A stretch of 27,441 nt of DNA from positions 1-27,441 of the forward strand of contig NZ_AYKS02000114.1 of assembly GCF_000496755.2 (NCBI RefSeq), in the 5' to 3' direction. The notes beneath the pieces were generated by a model that was given only the letters and a program-made list of their open reading frames with translations, was not told the DNA's origin and ran no database searches. This document shows positions 20,401 through 26,221 of the stretch, piece after piece (positions within the stretch are counted from its first letter, which is position 1; each line of letters opens with the position of its first letter). The position numbers and the translations under genes are program-made. The DNA comes from Serratia sp. DD3. GTDB taxonomy: Bacteria; Pseudomonadota; Gammaproteobacteria; Enterobacterales; Enterobacteriaceae.

Positions 20401-21540
20401 TCTCAGCCTGAAATTAAAAGCGTTTTCGGATTGCTGATATTCGAGCAGAAGTTCAGAACCGGCCAGATCAACATTAAAACGGTGATCCACACTGATCTGG
20501 CAACCGTTAAATACCAGCGGTGAGTCTTTCAGATAGGCTTGGGTAAAATTCACATTCAGTTGCTGGATCTGGCTTTGGCTTAGTATGTCGTAAGTAGGTA
20601 ATTTTGTGTGTCGCAGCTTGCCAGATGCCTTGAGCTTTTTTGTATAATCTAACGTATCCCGATACAAGCTGGCGAAAGTGGCCTGAGGCAATAATCGTAG
20701 TGGGAAAATAGCAGTGTTTACTTGCGCGCCGTAATAAAGCTCTTTTCCCCCTTCGGCAGCCACGGGATAACCAATATGTACCGTTTTCTGTTCAGATTGG
20801 CAGGCGATTAATAGTGCCCAGAGTGTTTTGAAAATCAGAAAAGGGTTCGCATACTTCACGCCGTCTTTCAGACGATGCCATTCTGAAAGTGATAAGCTAA
20901 ACCTGACTCCCCCAGATGAGTCCGAACCTGAGGACTCAGTGCGAATATAAGGTAAATCAACACGGGGAGGGCAGTCTGCCAGTAACTCGCGCCAAAAAGC
21001 CAAAGAATTAAAGTCTTGTTTTAAGCTTGATACATCATGGTCATACTGTTTATAAAGTTGCTGCATCTGTGCCAGGTTAGGCGTATTGGGTAGTGCCTGC
21101 TGGCCCTGATTGTAGTAATAAGACAGAACATCATAAAATTCTTGCCCAGAAAGGCCATCGATTAGAACATGATGTAATACAACAATAAAATCATATCTCT
21201 GTGCTCCCATCTCAATTAAATAAAAACGGCAAAGCGGCCCTTCGGTGAGATCAAATGGTGTGCAGATCAGAGAGGCAAGATCGCAAGAGGAATCAAGCAA
21301 TTCAAGCGTTATGCTTTTTTCTGTTTTTACCCAGTGGAGTTGCCCATCCTTTTCACTCAAAACATGGTGAAATAAGATATAATCACGTACTACACCTTGT
21401 ATTGCATGACGTAGTCTATTGATATCAAAATCACCATCAATGGTTTGGATGGATACCATATTATATTCGAATGATTTCGGGTTAAGAATATATTCATTCC
21501 AGAACATCTTGGTATAGGGCGAGATGGCAATCAGCTCCAT
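11485..21540 (-). CDS. Trimodular non-ribosomal peptide synthetase, (C-A-T)x3-TE
   Basis: This is a 3351-residue multidomain enzyme that should build a three-residue peptide, or acyl-peptide, on carrier arms. Key sites, numbered from the preferred start: C1 HHVLIDG at 123; A1 YTSGTTGRPKG at 599; T1 GGNSI, Ser983; C2 HHIVFDGWS at 1168; A2 FTSGSTGTPKG at 1641; T2 Ser2032; C3 HHLAFDGWS at 2218; A3 FTSGSTGIPKG at 2691; T3 SGGTS, Ser3084; thioesterase GWSLGG, Ser3208, and a C-terminal CHHHD with His about 3333. All catalytic motifs look intact. There is no epimerase, methylase or heterocyclisation (DxxxxDxxS) domain. The N-terminal C domain implies a starter acyl group or a donor made elsewhere. 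The frame opens 18 codons earlier (21594), but AGAGGA sits 8 nt before the ATG at 21540. By eye the A-pocket codes are roughly DAFFGGMVSK, DLHLMGVVFK and DIFNVVTIWK; none gives a safe substrate. Confidence 0.95.
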   Translation of the reverse strand: MELIAISPYTKMFWNEYILNPKSFEYNMVSIQTIDGDFDINRLRHAIQGVVRDYILFHHVLSEKDGQLHWVKTEKSITLELLDSSCDLASLICTPFDLTEGPLCRFYLIEMGAQRYDFIVVLHHVLIDGLSGQEFYDVLSYYYNQGQQALPNTPNLAQMQQLYKQYDHDVSSLKQDFNSLAFWRELLADCPPRVDLPYIRTESSGSDSSGGVRFSLSLSEWHRLKDGVKYANPFLIFKTLWALLIACQSEQKTVHIGYPVAAEGGKELYYGAQVNTAIFPLRLLPQATFASLYRDTLDYTKKLKASGKLRHTKLPTYDILSQSQIQQLNVNFTQAYLKDSPLVFNGCQISVDHRFNVDLAGSELLLEYQQSENAFNFRLRYKSDLFDETQMLELAEQYLNLLRSVLNEPERLISTFSYLTPQQEQRLQDHYHSAAPQSPTQTTLLSGFEKHSHLYPERMALKDEKEALSYRELEQRSTRLAQHIRAEYLRICGQEMPADTLIPLYLQRSVDAVVGILAIMKAGAAYVPLDPHAPAQRLAYILQDVNSPLVLTQAKLQDTILQNAPDSHCLLIDQQEHTALIDNIPLPELDSRQLAYVIYTSGTTGRPKGTLCEHRGAVNMIQGHTQRLLANQHHVLNCMQFATFAFDAHVFEVFIALDNGHCLCIANEAQRLDLPLLTKQMAEWQINFCFLPPALLSTKPTFPDSVRYLGVGGEATSQDVLDHYLACGLQVANMYGPTEASVSASVNLYRNNGARNIGHMITNMRGYVVDENFHLLPLGVEGELYLAGAGLARGYLGQPELTASLFIDNPFHQEMDYRRLYRTGDRVRRLPDGSLEYCGRKDQQVKINGYRIELGEIESVMRNLPGIAEAVVIARKQPSPQLLAWFVLAPGSNLTPEEVNQQLAEQLPHYMVPGAMMAIPAIPLTVSRKVDYRALPEPALIEQNTPFRTPSTPLESQLLVLFNRLLNSNAGIDDHFYRLGGNSILAIKLCHEINKQLGVNVSALTLHQYPTVATLSSYIAQQEPTVQEETILATGCQTAPLSFQQSRLWFMQQLSTEATHYLSPVLLQLSADVDCAAFIKSLQAIVTRHQVLRSLIKQDKAGEACQVVTDQVLAVPVHVVTAEGYATCLQQALQQPIDLTRELPLRAAIYQYQDATGNANTASLLVFHHIVFDGWSMDVLMKELAIFYHHFMQPTAPPPAALPLQYLDYAFWQHQQREVEIKAEDLAFWHRTLADCQQLDIPPDYVRPAAFDTRGDNCDVMLPADLLASLNQLAREERVSLHGVMLSAFTLLLTRYTGQDDVMVGTPLANRSQPELEDLIGFFVNTLPLRNRVNNEISVSAFIHQVATNTLQVQQHQSLSLEQLVDSLALPRDFSRHPLFQVMFALEDYVNNADYPSWLSVEDLSRYEQTAKFDLTLTLTPTENQMSARFNFATALFKKSSIRQLAGYFVSILQQMVQYRDEPLKTLSLFPAEKIPQWLSTHREQRFGYSFERTLHHDFMRNAQQYPQAVAVIDTFGEMTYSALYQAASTLATQLRLQGEIQGDAIAILADKGRQQPVAMLAALMCGKAFLPMDKGWPLQRRLGVMAQAGINTLLSNEAWVTPDINVVVLNSAGHAPTLPQPEWLLPPIDATPDNLAYIIFTSGSTGTPKGVAIEHRSVVNMIEGTNRYFAIDQNDRSIALSALSFDLAIHDIFSVLSAGGAVVMPAESDRTNPEAWYQLMIAHRVTTWLSAPALLELLLDYVNSIGGVSGPEPALRAVMVGGDWIVTSLPERCRQWAPHSRFCSVGGATEAAVFSILYEVPHQPVLSVSIPYGKPLPHQRFYILDAWLRPVPEGVKGEIYIAGVGLARGYYGDNQRTADSFFWHELLQERVYRTGDAGRFLHDGNIEFMGRIDQQVKINGYRIELGEIENIALSYPILTACCVMLIPHPQPYLAAYIVANEPVDIPALSQYLRSQLPQYMMPKAFVQIESMPLTENGKIARKALPVPQYEQRDFVVADSDWERECCEIWCELLKRQRVSVEDNFFSLGGNSILAIQACYQISHRLQRDVTLSDLGQHPTIRNLCNYLKKPGDDETQPLVIPALQLDTYPLSSSQMQLWFIENLNGGSHLYHVPMLFRLNEDLDPIAYCQSLRAIVARHHVLRSVICQQQALTALSRLVDSELEIARLVLDADTWQQQLLQDIDQPFRLEAEIPIRARIYQVKQPDNTHQHYCLIVVHHLAFDGWSQTIFLQEWAALYQAYRTGLHPALPEPSLQYGDYASWQQTYLSSANADRLKAFWQQHLQGWQMLEMPLDYVRPAQFDHRGANHCVTLPDDLVAQTERFVQREGVTPFALFLSAFNLLLNAFSGQQDILVGTPVANRPTAETRAVIGFFVNTLPLRTQIDDNMALSDYVHEVFNTSLEAQKYQSLPLEQLIDHLQVPRDLSRHPLFQVLFVLEDATQNTALPAWLVPQSLVEQYQAAKFDLMLSIQKDVGCTQAVFNYATALFTPETLTCLSQYYLTILEQIVEQGSWRINQLTLVPPAEVTSMRASWQTSPPAYDFERAIHHDFIQQARLQPQAVAIIDSLGELSYGELYQEALTLSLQLRQYTDGQSETIAVMVDKGRAQIIAVLAIVMAGKAYLPLDGSWPERRRLEVIAQSQTPVILSSQPWQNIEQARLLLIDPHGIVAELPPPQPGEPVLPAPHDLAYVIFTSGSTGIPKGVAVEHRGAVNSIVDTIQQLGLDKQDRGLALSALSFDISAFDIFGILSVGGTMVMPSEVERYQPDAWHRLMVNHGVTFWNSAPSVITLLVEYLESRETAGEGWPMLRTVVLVGEVIAKQLPARIRQWREGCRVVSTGGATESSIWSILYDIPDAPILTPSVPYGKAMAHQRFYVLDSHLRVLPPCLPGEQYIGGAGVARGYFRNEAVTQERFIYHPELGERLYRTGDAGRYLPDGNLEFMGRMDFQVKINGYRVELGEVESSALAFGTIKSCCAIVWKDQQQERLALYYVCDEPLIEAELLEFLSQRLPLYMIPTALIQLQALPYNSSGKLDRKALPAPQIVEQNVYVAPSNPLEQQLCALWQKTLKREQIGMTDDFFRSGGTSLMAISVCMKLSELLKTAVPVVRLFQCRTLKNLLATCENHLVLPLTQITQGLPALWMIHPALVGAEAFYPFAQTLQGKMNGYGVDNYNLYHRPTISSLATLADRYLEEMITHGLLAGPVQILGWSLGGLIALEIAAQLEARGIQEISLYLLDSFYQQTTEKTSLDTLLATLGLTGETAERAQAVAEVEDRLSQAKLSHKLQTTQVTLFKAMRANPDLPDDVMKPLIAVPDNGLKTVCEHLRVIPLACHHHDILEYGDEIIKVICPQKR

Positions 21541-21681
21541 TGAGTTAATCCTCTTATATAATGATTTCTTTGTGCTTTTAAAGATAAAAGCCATTGCCTC
21601 TCAACAGTGTGTATAGGCAATTTATCTCTAAGGAATGGGCACAAATTGTTGAAATGTAGGTGTACAAAAACGAATCAGGAT

Positions 21682-21697
21682 GTTCACATGAGTGGAC
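21682..21697. promoter_or_regulatory. Near-palindrome in the NRPS upstream region
   Basis: GTTCAC-ATGA-GTGGAC has arms that match at 5 of 6 positions and is centred about 150 nt upstream of the NRPS start. It could be an operator; no regulator can be assigned. Confidence 0.25.
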
Positions 21698-21887
21698 GAT
21701 ATTTAATCACCTGCACTAATACTTAACTCGCGTTCACTTGGTTAAGCCTGGAATCTGTGTTTAATGCTTCAAGATAACCATGATAGGCAAACTATTATTG
21801 TTGGAACATTATTCACATACTGCCCAGAACAGCAGACCATCACTCTTTTCTCTCTGCTATACCCTTCAGCCCGGCACAAGTGTTGTT

Positions 21888-21906
21888 CAAAACGCTCAGC
21901 GTTTTG
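21888..21906. promoter_or_regulatory. Perfect 9+1+9 palindrome
   Basis: CAAAACGCT-C-AGCGTTTTG is a perfect inverted repeat with a one-base centre, about 350 nt upstream of the NRPS start. There is no T tract on either side, so it looks more like a protein-binding dyad than a terminator. Confidence 0.35.
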
Positions 21907-21989
21907 TCAGGCAACTCGAATTATTTTGGCTATAAGCCTATATGAGGTCTGCGCATTCTTGTTTGCCTAGTAGTGTAATCATAAGATTA

Positions 21990-22008
21990 TAAAATGCAAA
22001 TCATTATT
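21990..22008. promoter_or_regulatory. Fur-box-like site
   Basis: TAAAATGCAAATCATTATT matches the 19-bp Fur consensus GATAATGATAATCATTATC at 14 of 19 positions, with nine consecutive matches in the right half. It is about 450 nt upstream of the NRPS start, further than a typical Fur-controlled promoter. In AT-rich DNA such a match can arise by chance. Confidence 0.4.
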
Positions 22009-22372
22009 CGTTCGTGTAATGCATTACCGTAATCGTTTGATTTTATTTATAAAAATAAAGAGTTAGGTACCTTGTTTTGTAATTTAAAGTTAATTATTAA
22101 ATCTATCTTCATTTTATTGTGTCCTATTAGGTGAAAAAGCGAGATACAAGGTCCAGGCATGCCCTTTTTTGGTGATTTGGGCCAGTTATTTATTCTTATT
22201 TAAATAAAAAGGGAACATTTCATCTGCCATTAGTCTGATTGTGGTTAAATGAGATTTAATTTTTATTTAAGTTAATTTAAGATTTAATATTCTGTTTTTT
22301 GTTTCAGTGATTAATTCCATGGGCTTTTCTTTTTTTTATTCGTTTTTTGTATTGGATTATTCGTGGGCTGTA

Positions 22373-22444
22373 GTTAGTGGGGCAAGAACAGTTAGTGGGT
22401 CAAGAACAGTTAGCGGGTCAAGAACAGTTAGCGGGTCAAGATCA
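22373..22444. repeat. 18-bp tandem repeat, four copies
   Basis: Four head-to-tail units of GTTAGYGGGTCAAGAACA occupy 22373-22390, 22391-22408, 22409-22426 and 22427-22444. The outer units each carry small changes. The length is a multiple of three, so the minus frame reads as a repeated DPLTVL, but nothing else suggests a protein. It is a likely site of copy-number variation between strains. Confidence 0.9.
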
Positions 22445-22520
22445 AGTTGAGTAAGATGGTGGCGTTTAAGAAATATTTTTGAGAGCAACACAACCTCTGC
22501 CTGAGAGGGAGGTGTTTGCT

Positions 22521-22658
22521 TTAGGGATACTCTTGACGAGCGTGTAGGACACTCAGAATTTCGATGCAATCAAGCACTCTGCAGATAACCAGATAATTAG
22601 GATGGACAATGACCTCTCGTGTGCCAAGGACACGCCGCGTCCGGTGCATATATAGGGT
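22521..22658 (-). pseudogene. RelE/ParE-family toxin, C-terminal remnant
   Basis: The minus frame reads 45 codons to a TAA and includes RRVLGTREVIVHPNYLVI and EILSVLHARQEYP. These are the conserved core and C-terminal end of RelE/ParE toxins (compare the usual ..GTRE..VHPNY.V.YRV and ..VLHARQ.(Y/W)P). An in-frame TGA lies just upstream at about 22659-22661. I find no N-terminal half and no antitoxin gene, so this is a broken toxin-antitoxin module. Its presence marks the area as a place of past gene gain and loss. Confidence 0.8.
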
Positions 22659-23143
22659 TCACGGCGTGTCGGCGTTCTGCATCATGTCCACCAGCCTGAA
22701 GCCTGACGTGAAGCGGTATTAAGCGCAGTTATTTATCCTCATCTGAATACTGCGAGTATATGCCAGTCGTGTGCAGTGCGGTGCTAAAACGATCAAAAGG
22801 GGTTCGGCGGCCAGATTCTGGCGTACAACCGACTCTGTCGTATTAAGATATCGTCAGGTAACATGCTATTTTTTTAGAATATTAAAGGGACATTATTCTA
22901 ATAAGACAAGCCTTTAGTCGCTGCATGACCCCCAAAAATCTGGCACAACGTTTTTACCGGATATGTCCCTCCTGTTGAAGCAGAGCAAGCGTATCATGCT
23001 TCCCTGATGGATAAAAATCAGGCAGCCTGAGTTCCTGGACTAAAAACTCTCCAAGAAACCCAGGGCGGCTCAGTATTGCCCCAGTTAGCAGCAAGCACCC
23101 TGGGTCAGTTCTAGGATGTGTAGATACCTGTACCTTCAAGCAT
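22659..23143. other. Intergenic remnant tract before the GH4 gene
   Basis: No gene is supported here. The 61-codon minus frame at 22954-23139 has no recognisable motif. Inverted copies of AGGGACAT (22886-22893) and ATGTCCCT (22963-22970) bracket 85 bp and could be a decayed mini-element. TCAGGCAGCCTGA (23018-23030) is a short dyad. On the minus strand, after the GH4 gene, ACCCAGGG pairs with CCCTGGGT (about 23058-23104) across a long loop and is followed by TTTCTT, a weak possible terminator. Confidence 0.45.
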
Positions 23144-24472
23144 TTAGATCAATGGAGGCCAGTAGTCCTTATTAGCTTCAATCAGTGCATCAAGCACCAG
23201 ACGTGCTTTCTTTGCATCCACAATGGTGCGGTTTAGCGTCAGCGCCTGCAAGGCCTTGGTATAAGAGCCTTCAAACCAGGCTTCTACCGTTAAGCGCTCA
23301 TAGGCAAATTGCTGCTCAATCAGTCCTTTATAGAAGGTTGGGATTTTGCCCACACCGAAGGCTCTTGGCCCGTTGCTGCCAATTTCGGCAGTGACCTCGA
23401 CCATCACATCGTCATCCAGATTTTCCACTAGACCATTATTAGGCACCATGACGATAAACTTCTTCTTCAGATTAAACGCGATAGCCTCTGCCAGTTCGAC
23501 AATCATGTCGCCATGCGCATCGTTATGCACCACATGCACGTTCTTCGTGGTGCCCTCTTGCGCAGCGATACGACATTCGTCAAAGACCCGCTTCTCACGC
23601 CCATCGATCACCTCATTGGCTCGCGTGTAATTGGCATCCAGCTTCGACAGTTTGTATTCCGGGTAGAGATAATATTGCAGATAGGTATTGGGCAAGTAAT
23701 CCGGGAAGTCACGCAGCATATCGGCAACCGCTGCGTAGGTTTCCAGCCAGGATTGATCGCGTTGCTCGGCATCCACTGGCTTGAAGCCATTCTCGGCAAT
23801 AAATGATTTCAGCTCTGGGGCCAGATCGTGCCCGTTTTCATCATACAGATGCTTAAACCAGCCAAAGTGGTTCAGCCCAAAATAGACCGGATCAAAGGTT
23901 GCCGGATCGCGATTTAACAAACGCCCATAAGAGCGCAGTAAATTCACTGGCTGATCGCAGATATTCAGGATCCGCTTGTCGTCCGGGAATTTTTTGTTCA
24001 GGGCATCGGCCACGATAGCCGCCGGGTTGGTGTAATTCAGTATCCATGCCTGGGGTGAACGCGCCCGGACATTGTCCACCAGCTCAATCATGTCACGGAT
24101 AGAGCGCATGCCATAAGCAAACCCACCGGCACCACAGGTTTCTTGGCCAATAACACCCAGTTCTAACGGGATCTTTTCATCCTTTTCACGCATGGCATAT
24201 CCGCCAGTACGCATCTGGCAGAAGATAAAATCCATATCCGTAAAAGCAACGTCTTTATCATGGGTATAACTAAACTCCAGTTCAGGATACTCCTCGCTGA
24301 ACAGGACTTTGGCATATTCACCGATCACGGCCTGGCGTTCGCGATTAATATCAAACATCACCAGTTTTTTTAGCGGCAGACGTGCTTTGAGTTTACATAA
24401 TGCTTTTAATAAACCCGGCGTCCAGGTAGAACCGCCACCCACTAATACGATATTAAAAGATGTTTTCATCAT
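23144..24472 (-). CDS. GH4 6-phospho-alpha-glucosidase
   Basis: This 442-residue glycosidase of family GH4 is expected to cleave 6'-phospho-alpha-glucosides (such as maltose-6'-phosphate) to glucose-6-phosphate and a sugar, using NAD and a divalent metal. Seen: the N-terminal Rossmann loop VLVGGGSTWTPG, GQETCGAGGFAYGMRSI, LNYTNPAA, the metal-site region NICDQPVN, GLNHFGWF and the C-terminal ANKDYWPPLI shared with AglB/GlvA. The usual GlvA/AglB signature is ICDMP; here it is ICDQP, so this may be a distinct (PagL-like) subgroup. Two tandem ATGs exist, and the first is used here. It lies 9 nt downstream of the PTS permease in one operon, and the phosphorylated imported sugar is its substrate. 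Confidence 0.88.
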   Translation of the reverse strand: MMKTSFNIVLVGGGSTWTPGLLKALCKLKARLPLKKLVMFDINRERQAVIGEYAKVLFSEEYPELEFSYTHDKDVAFTDMDFIFCQMRTGGYAMREKDEKIPLELGVIGQETCGAGGFAYGMRSIRDMIELVDNVRARSPQAWILNYTNPAAIVADALNKKFPDDKRILNICDQPVNLLRSYGRLLNRDPATFDPVYFGLNHFGWFKHLYDENGHDLAPELKSFIAENGFKPVDAEQRDQSWLETYAAVADMLRDFPDYLPNTYLQYYLYPEYKLSKLDANYTRANEVIDGREKRVFDECRIAAQEGTTKNVHVVHNDAHGDMIVELAEAIAFNLKKKFIVMVPNNGLVENLDDDVMVEVTAEIGSNGPRAFGVGKIPTFYKGLIEQQFAYERLTVEAWFEGSYTKALQALTLNRTIVDAKKARLVLDALIEANKDYWPPLI

Positions 24473-24481
24473 GAGTTTCTC

Positions 24482-26092
24482 TTATTGCGTCTGTTGAACC
24501 AGTAAATTTTGTTTGACCGCTCCGGCGATGCTTTCCACCTGCGGGCCATAAATCACCTGTAAGTCATTCTCAGTGGCACGGATGATCCCACTAGCGCCGC
24601 TTTGTTTAAGGATGAGCTCATTAATCTTTTGTATGTCTTTGATCTTCACCCGTAAGCGAGTAAAGCAGCAGTCAACCTGTTGGATATTCTCTTTACCACC
24701 CAGACCGGCAATAATCTGTGCCGATTGACCTTCATCCTGGTTAGTGCCCATATTGGAAAGCGCGATGGCGGTTTCTTCATCTTCTCGCCCTGGGGTTTTG
24801 ACGTTCAGGCGTAAAATGATCCACCGGAAGGAAAAATAATAAACAGGTGCCCAGATAGCACCCATTATTAAACTGACCCACCAATGTGTTTTCCCACCAC
24901 CGAGCACGCCGAAGACGATAAAGTCGATAAAGCCCCCCTGAATGTTGCCAATCATCACCTGGAAAATTTGAGCAACGGCAAACGACAGTCCGGTCATAAT
25001 GGCATGGAATAAAAACAGCACAGGCGAGACAAAGATAAAGCTGAACTCCAGCGGTTCCGTAATGCCGGTGGTAAAAGAAGCCAGTGCACCCGCCATCATT
25101 AACGCTTTGACGCGCTGCTTATGCTCAGGCTTGGCGCAATGCCAGATAGCCAATGCAGCAGCGGGAAGGCCAAACATCATGACCGGGATTTTTCCCTGGG
25201 CCAGGAAGCGCGTTGCCTCACGCACAATATCGTCGGCAAGTTCACCGGGATGGGCCAGGGCAAAGTTGAAGATGGATAATGCCCCAATCACGCTTTCATT
25301 ATTAATATGAACGATGCCGCCAACCGGGGTAAAACGTACAGTTTCGTTGAGAATATGGTGTAGTCCGGTGGGAATAAGCACACGTTCGGTAAAGGCATAG
25401 ACAAATGTGCCCCATGCCCCTGATTCGCCGATGAATTTACCAAGGTGAATAATTCCATTGGCGATAACTGGCCAGATTAATGACACCAGCACACCGGTAA
25501 TAGGTAACACAATGACGGTGATAATCGGAACAAAACGGCGGCCACCAAAATAGGCGATGGCCGCCGGGAGTTTGATGGTATAAAAACGATTATGTAGCAT
25601 GACCGTTATCAGGCCCGCAATGACCCCACCAAGCACGCTCATTTGGTAAGTAAAAATCCCCAGCGTGTGGGTAAACTCGGCGGAGTACATCACCGCATCC
25701 GTTTGGCTATAACCCTCCGCGACCAATGCCGCTACCTTGATAGTGTCTGGCGTCAACCCTTGCGACAGTAAACTGAAATTTACCCCGACATGAAAGGTGA
25801 TAAAACCAATCACTGCCGCCAAGGCTGCCGTGGGTTTCTCATCACGGGCAAGACCAATGGCCGCAGCAATGGCAAACAACAGCGGCAGGTTGGCAAATAG
25901 CGAACCGGACACTTTGCGTATAAACCCAATACACCGTTGCATGGTTTCTGCATGCATGATGTTTTCACCGACAATGGCCGGATTCTGTAACGCGGCAGCA
26001 AGCCCGAGGAATATCCCTGCTGCGGCAATCACGGAAATTGGCATCATCAATGCCTTACCTAAATCTTGTAGAAACTCACCGGTACGACTCAT
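24482..26092 (-). CDS. PTS alpha-glucoside-type EIICB permease
   Basis: This 536-residue glucose-superfamily PTS permease imports and phosphorylates an alpha-glucoside. The N-terminal EIIC domain (about 1-430) has many hydrophobic segments, the RVLIPTGLHHILNE region and the hallmark GITEPLEFSFIFVSP. A linker around 435-455 leads to a C-terminal EIIB domain (about 457-536) with the phosphorylation motif DCCFTRLRV. The Cys next to Phe, residue 476, is the likely phospho-site. There is no EIIA domain here or nearby, so the cell's glucose EIIA (Crr) probably supplies phosphate. That would link the system to catabolite control. It sits between the GntR regulator and the GH4 hydrolase. N-acetylglucosamine or maltose-type substrates cannot be fully excluded. 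Confidence 0.9.
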   Translation of the reverse strand: MSRTGEFLQDLGKALMMPISVIAAAGIFLGLAAALQNPAIVGENIMHAETMQRCIGFIRKVSGSLFANLPLLFAIAAAIGLARDEKPTAALAAVIGFITFHVGVNFSLLSQGLTPDTIKVAALVAEGYSQTDAVMYSAEFTHTLGIFTYQMSVLGGVIAGLITVMLHNRFYTIKLPAAIAYFGGRRFVPIITVIVLPITGVLVSLIWPVIANGIIHLGKFIGESGAWGTFVYAFTERVLIPTGLHHILNETVRFTPVGGIVHINNESVIGALSIFNFALAHPGELADDIVREATRFLAQGKIPVMMFGLPAAALAIWHCAKPEHKQRVKALMMAGALASFTTGITEPLEFSFIFVSPVLFLFHAIMTGLSFAVAQIFQVMIGNIQGGFIDFIVFGVLGGGKTHWWVSLIMGAIWAPVYYFSFRWIILRLNVKTPGREDEETAIALSNMGTNQDEGQSAQIIAGLGGKENIQQVDCCFTRLRVKIKDIQKINELILKQSGASGIIRATENDLQVIYGPQVESIAGAVKQNLLVQQTQ

Positions 26093-26138
26093 GGTTTATC
26101 CCTCCAGCAAGGGTCTGAAGCTGTTTTAATTGTGCATA

Positions 26139-26174
26139 AGTATAATCACATTAAATGTATAGTTGTCTAGCCCA
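26139..26174 (-). promoter_or_regulatory. Candidate promoter and GntR operator before the EIICB gene
   Basis: On the minus strand a TATACT -10-like box (26139-26144) lies 47 nt before the start codon. TGGGCTAGACAA (26163-26174) lies where the -35 box would be. That element shares CTA-ACAA with the dyad before the regulator gene, so a bound GntR protein would block polymerase there. This is inferred from the position and the shared motif. Confidence 0.4.
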
Positions 26175-26221
26175 CTAGAGGGAAAGCGAGAGTGTGATCA
26201 CAAATAAACCAGGGTGACTGT

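Larger units (their letters stand above)
21541..22520. other. Long AT-rich intergenic tract upstream of the NRPS
   Basis: No convincing gene lies here on either strand. The 68-codon plus-strand frame at 21764-21970 has no family features or good ribosome site. The tract is visibly AT-rich, most of all at 21970-22360. It holds two dyads, a Fur-like box and an 18-bp tandem repeat, listed separately. No MbtH-like small gene, commonly found beside NRPSs, is present. I could not fix the NRPS promoter. The base composition is what H-NS-silenced foreign DNA looks like, which is an inference. Confidence 0.6.

Noticed and set aside
11485..21540. Yersiniabactin/pyochelin-type cyclising synthetase
   Set aside because: The C domains have HHxxxDGWS or HHVLIDG rather than DxxxxDxxS, and no salicylate, reductase or methyltransferase parts are present.
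21541..21594. Upstream NRPS start adding 18 residues
   Set aside because: Its GAGAGG lies only 2 nt from the ATG, while the internal ATG has AGAGGA at proper spacing and begins directly at the C domain.
21764..21970. 68-codon plus-strand frame upstream of the NRPS
   Set aside because: No family features, no clear ribosome site, and an internal perfect palindrome; considered and rejected as an MbtH-like gene.
22357..22569. 70-codon minus frame with DPLTVL repeats
   Set aside because: It is produced by the 18-bp tandem repeat and overlaps the toxin relic in another frame.
22954..23139. 61-codon minus frame downstream of the GH4 gene
   Set aside because: No recognisable motif, and it covers a likely hairpin region.
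26193..26202. TGTGATCACA as a CRP site before the PTS gene
   Set aside because: The half-sites abut with no 6-bp spacer, so it does not fit CRP binding geometry.
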